Source: an uncultured Bacilli bacterium
GTDB lineage: Bacteria > Bacillota_I > Bacilli_A > RFN20 > CAG-631
DNA: 44,019 nt
Assembly: GCA_947627355.1 (NCBI GenBank)
Contig: CANQVX010000013.1
Coordinates: forward strand, 1-44,019
Reading direction: 5' to 3'
Shown here: positions 42,368 through 44,019 of the stretch, piece after piece
How positions within the stretch are numbered: position 1 is the stretch's first letter
Layout: each line of letters starts with the position of its first letter
The notes under the pieces: generated by a model
What the model saw: the letters and a program-made list of their open reading frames with translations, nothing else
Told to the model about the DNA's origin: nothing
Databases searched by the model: none
Translations under genes and position numbers: made by a program

Positions 42368-42405
42368 AAACAAACCAATACATTAAATAACATATTGGTT
42401 TGTTT
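42368..42405. terminator. Bidirectional terminator after the micro-protein operon
   Basis: The AAACAAACCAATA / TATTGGTTTGTTT stem (13 bp) serves the plus-strand operon and the minus-strand aminopeptidase gene. Confidence 0.92.
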
Positions 42406-42423
42406 AAATTTATAAGTTTTTTC

Positions 42424-43650
42424 TTAAATTGCCCAGTTACCATCAACAAAGATTGGAACTTCTTTACCATCATTAGTGGTTGCAACAATTGACATATCTT
42501 TAGTACCAATCATGAAATCAACATGAATCATTGAATGATTCATACCAAATTCTTCAATTTCTTTTGAAGTCATTTTTTCATAATCTTTAATGTTGTTTGA
42601 AAAAGCTTCACCTAATGCTAAGTGACAACTAGCATTTTCATCAAATAAAGTGTTGTAGTATAAGATATTAGATAATGATATAGGAGAATTGTATGGAACC
42701 AAAGCAACTTCACCAAGTCTTGATGAGCCTTCATCCATATTAATCATGGTTTTTAATAATTCTTCTCCTTTTTTAGCATGTACTTCAACAACTTTACCTT
42801 TTTCAAATTTAAATGAAAAATCTTCGATAAGTTCACCATTATATGATAGTGGTTTACTTGCATAAACGATGCCATTTACACCATTTTTATTTAGCATACC
42901 AAAGCATTCTTCGGTCGGCATATTAGGATTAAAGAATTGACCATCTAAAGTTGTTTCCCCACCACCTAAAAACAAGGTGTTTTTCATGATTTCAACGGTT
43001 AAATCAGTACCATTACTACTCTTATAATGTAAATGATGAATGTTAAGATTATTCAATTTATCACATTTTTCTTTTAAGTATTGATTATGTTTATTCCAGT
43101 TATCAATTGGATCGTTTTCATCAATTCTTGCTGATTTTAAGATAGCATCCCATAATGCATCAACGGCTTTCTTTTTAGATAAGTTAGGAAAGACTTTTTT
43201 AGCCCAAGCAACACTTGGAGCACCAACAATAGTCCAAGGGTGTTTGTTATCTAAAGCATCACGATAAGGCTTTAAGATAGGATAAGTTAGTTGATTTACT
43301 TTACTAACTTTTATTTGATCAATTCCTTTTAAAGCATCTGGATCAGCTGATTTAATACGAATATAGCAAGGAAGTGTTTCAACTATATGGGCTTGCTTTT
43401 TTTCTTGCCATTCAGGAATGGTTGCTAGCGTTTTAATTGTTTGATATTTATAATGAGCCTTAGTTATTTTTGAATCTTGCCATTCAACACTTACTTTACT
43501 AGCTTTTGCTTTATAAGCTTCTATTACTATTTGTCTTACTAATTCAACACTATCAAGTTCACTAAAGATAATAACTTCTTGACCTTTTTTAACATTAACT
43601 CCAATACGAACAATTGCTTTGGCATATTTTTTCAACATTTGTTTATTCAT
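42424..43650 (-). CDS. M29-family aminopeptidase (AmpS/PepS type)
   Basis: A 408-aa cytosolic metallo-aminopeptidase. Features of the M29 family seen are the N-terminal KKYAKAIVRIGVNVKKGQEVIIFSELD and the metal-binding region TVEIMKNTLFLGGGETTLDGQFFNPNMPTEECF with its two conserved acidic residues. The C-terminal cluster LGEVALVPYNSPIS, LFDENASCHLALGEAF and NHSMIHVDFMIGT carries the His and Asp ligands. The enzyme removes N-terminal residues from peptides. The ATG at 43650 sits 8 nt after AAGGAG; a GTG three codons earlier is the alternative. Confidence 0.93.
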   Translation of the reverse strand: MNKQMLKKYAKAIVRIGVNVKKGQEVIIFSELDSVELVRQIVIEAYKAKASKVSVEWQDSKITKAHYKYQTIKTLATIPEWQEKKQAHIVETLPCYIRIKSADPDALKGIDQIKVSKVNQLTYPILKPYRDALDNKHPWTIVGAPSVAWAKKVFPNLSKKKAVDALWDAILKSARIDENDPIDNWNKHNQYLKEKCDKLNNLNIHHLHYKSSNGTDLTVEIMKNTLFLGGGETTLDGQFFNPNMPTEECFGMLNKNGVNGIVYASKPLSYNGELIEDFSFKFEKGKVVEVHAKKGEELLKTMINMDEGSSRLGEVALVPYNSPISLSNILYYNTLFDENASCHLALGEAFSNNIKDYEKMTSKEIEEFGMNHSMIHVDFMIGTKDMSIVATTNDGKEVPIFVDGNWAI

Positions 43651-43692
43651 GTGTTTCACTCCTTTTTAAAAGCGTGATATAATAATTTTGTT

Positions 43693-43769
43693 GTCCCCGT
43701 AGCTCACATGGATAGAGCGTATCCCTCCGAAGGATAAGGTAGTGCGTTCGATTCGCATCGGGGGCTCCA
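43693..43769 (+). tRNA. tRNA-Arg (anticodon CCG)
   Basis: The acceptor is GTCCCCG/CGGGGGC, with discriminator T and an encoded CCA. The D arm is GCTCACATGGATAGAGC. The anticodon stem TATCC/GGATA has loop CTCCGAA (anticodon CCG). The T loop is GTTCGATTC. A TATAAT box at 43678-43683 precedes it. It reads CGG arginine codons. Confidence 0.95.
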
Positions 43770-43854
43770 TTTTTATATCTGCGTATTTATTATATGCAAA
43801 AAACCAATTATTTTAAATGGTATATTCCTTTATATTATGTTATTATTTTGTCGT

Positions 43855-43946
43855 TGGAGAAATACCCAAGAGGCTGAAGGGGCTGGCTTGGAAAGCTAGT
43901 AGACGGGTAACACTGTGCGGGGGTTCAAATCCCCCTTTCTCCGCCA
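43855..43946 (+). tRNA. tRNA-Ser (anticodon GGA)
   Basis: A class II tRNA with acceptor GGAGAAA/TTTCTCC, discriminator G and an encoded CCA. The anticodon stem CTGGC/GCTAG has loop TTGGAAA (anticodon GGA). A long variable arm (TAGACGGGTAACACTGT) and the T loop GTTCAAATC follow. It reads UCC and UCU codons. Confidence 0.95.
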
Positions 43947-43950
43947 ATCA

Positions 43951-43995
43951 AAACCTAAATCGAACCCCAAAAAGTTTGATTTAGGTTTGTTTTTT
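43951..43995 (+). terminator. Terminator after tRNA-Ser(GGA)
   Basis: The 15-bp stem AAACCTAAATCGAAC / GTTTGATTTAGGTTT is followed by GTTTTTT. Confidence 0.9.
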
Positions 43996-43997
43996 GA

Positions 43998-44014
43998 TAT
44001 AATTAAATAAGGAG
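43998..44014 (+). promoter_or_regulatory. Promoter -10 and ribosome site of a gene beyond the window
   Basis: TATAAT at 43998-44003 and AAGGAG at 44009-44014, close together, suggest a nearly leaderless gene that begins just past the right edge. Confidence 0.4.
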
Positions 44015-44019
44015 AACTT

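Overview
The window is AT-rich bacterial chromosome from a low-GC Gram-positive lineage (Bacillota/Mycoplasmatota type, plausibly an uncultured gut Bacilli relative such as RF39 or Erysipelotrichales; this placement is inference). Genes use the standard code (TGG for Trp, TGA as a stop), with strong AGGAGG-like ribosome sites and riboswitches typical of Firmicutes. The metabolic genes suggest a fermenter: enolase, pyruvate phosphate dikinase, a PduL-type phosphotransacylase, formate-tetrahydrofolate ligase, rubrerythrin and thiamine scavenging.

Layout. 1-1183: the end of an IS66-like element with its terminal 290 bp duplicated in tandem. 1256-5690: an accessory cassette with a HGH-repeat miniprotein, a 47-aa miniprotein, a WYL regulator, a PD-(D/E)XK nuclease-like protein and a soluble FtsH-like AAA+/M41 protease. 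Three promoters in it share an operator-like inverted repeat. The cassette ends in clustered CTAGTAG repeats next to the 3' end of a tRNA-Leu gene. It reads as a candidate, possibly undescribed, defence or stress module. 5829-10055: tRNA-Leu, enolase, TPP-riboswitch-controlled thiT, and an AAA_14/DUF4143 ATPase with 33-bp iterons upstream. 10392-11061: a lipoprotein fragment and tRNA-Ser(CGA). 11307-21776: yfhO, fhs, a DUF1540 protein, lipid kinase, pduL, rubrerythrin and ppdK. 22019-23299: an AlbA_2/Schlafen-type regulator behind nine GAACGATT repeats. 23351-28589: SNF2 helicase, its SWIM-like partner and a YjbR protein. 28684-33546: a cell-surface cluster of two lipoproteins, a secreted protein and a GH26-like glycosidase. 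33723-36702: S-box riboswitch, metK, panE-like and hpf. 36674-40099: small proteins, a NodB deacetylase lipoprotein and three membrane proteins.

40221-42405 is the most unusual region. A TTGACA promoter drives a second S-box-like (SAM-I clan) leader with a complete terminator/antiterminator switch. Instead of methionine genes it controls a 22-aa peptide, a 107-aa protein, a 172-aa protein and four tandem 49-63-aa paralogues. The 172-aa protein carries the same short helical module as the paralogues. The window ends with an M29 aminopeptidase, tRNA-Arg(CCG), tRNA-Ser(GGA), and a terminator followed by the promoter of a gene beyond the edge.
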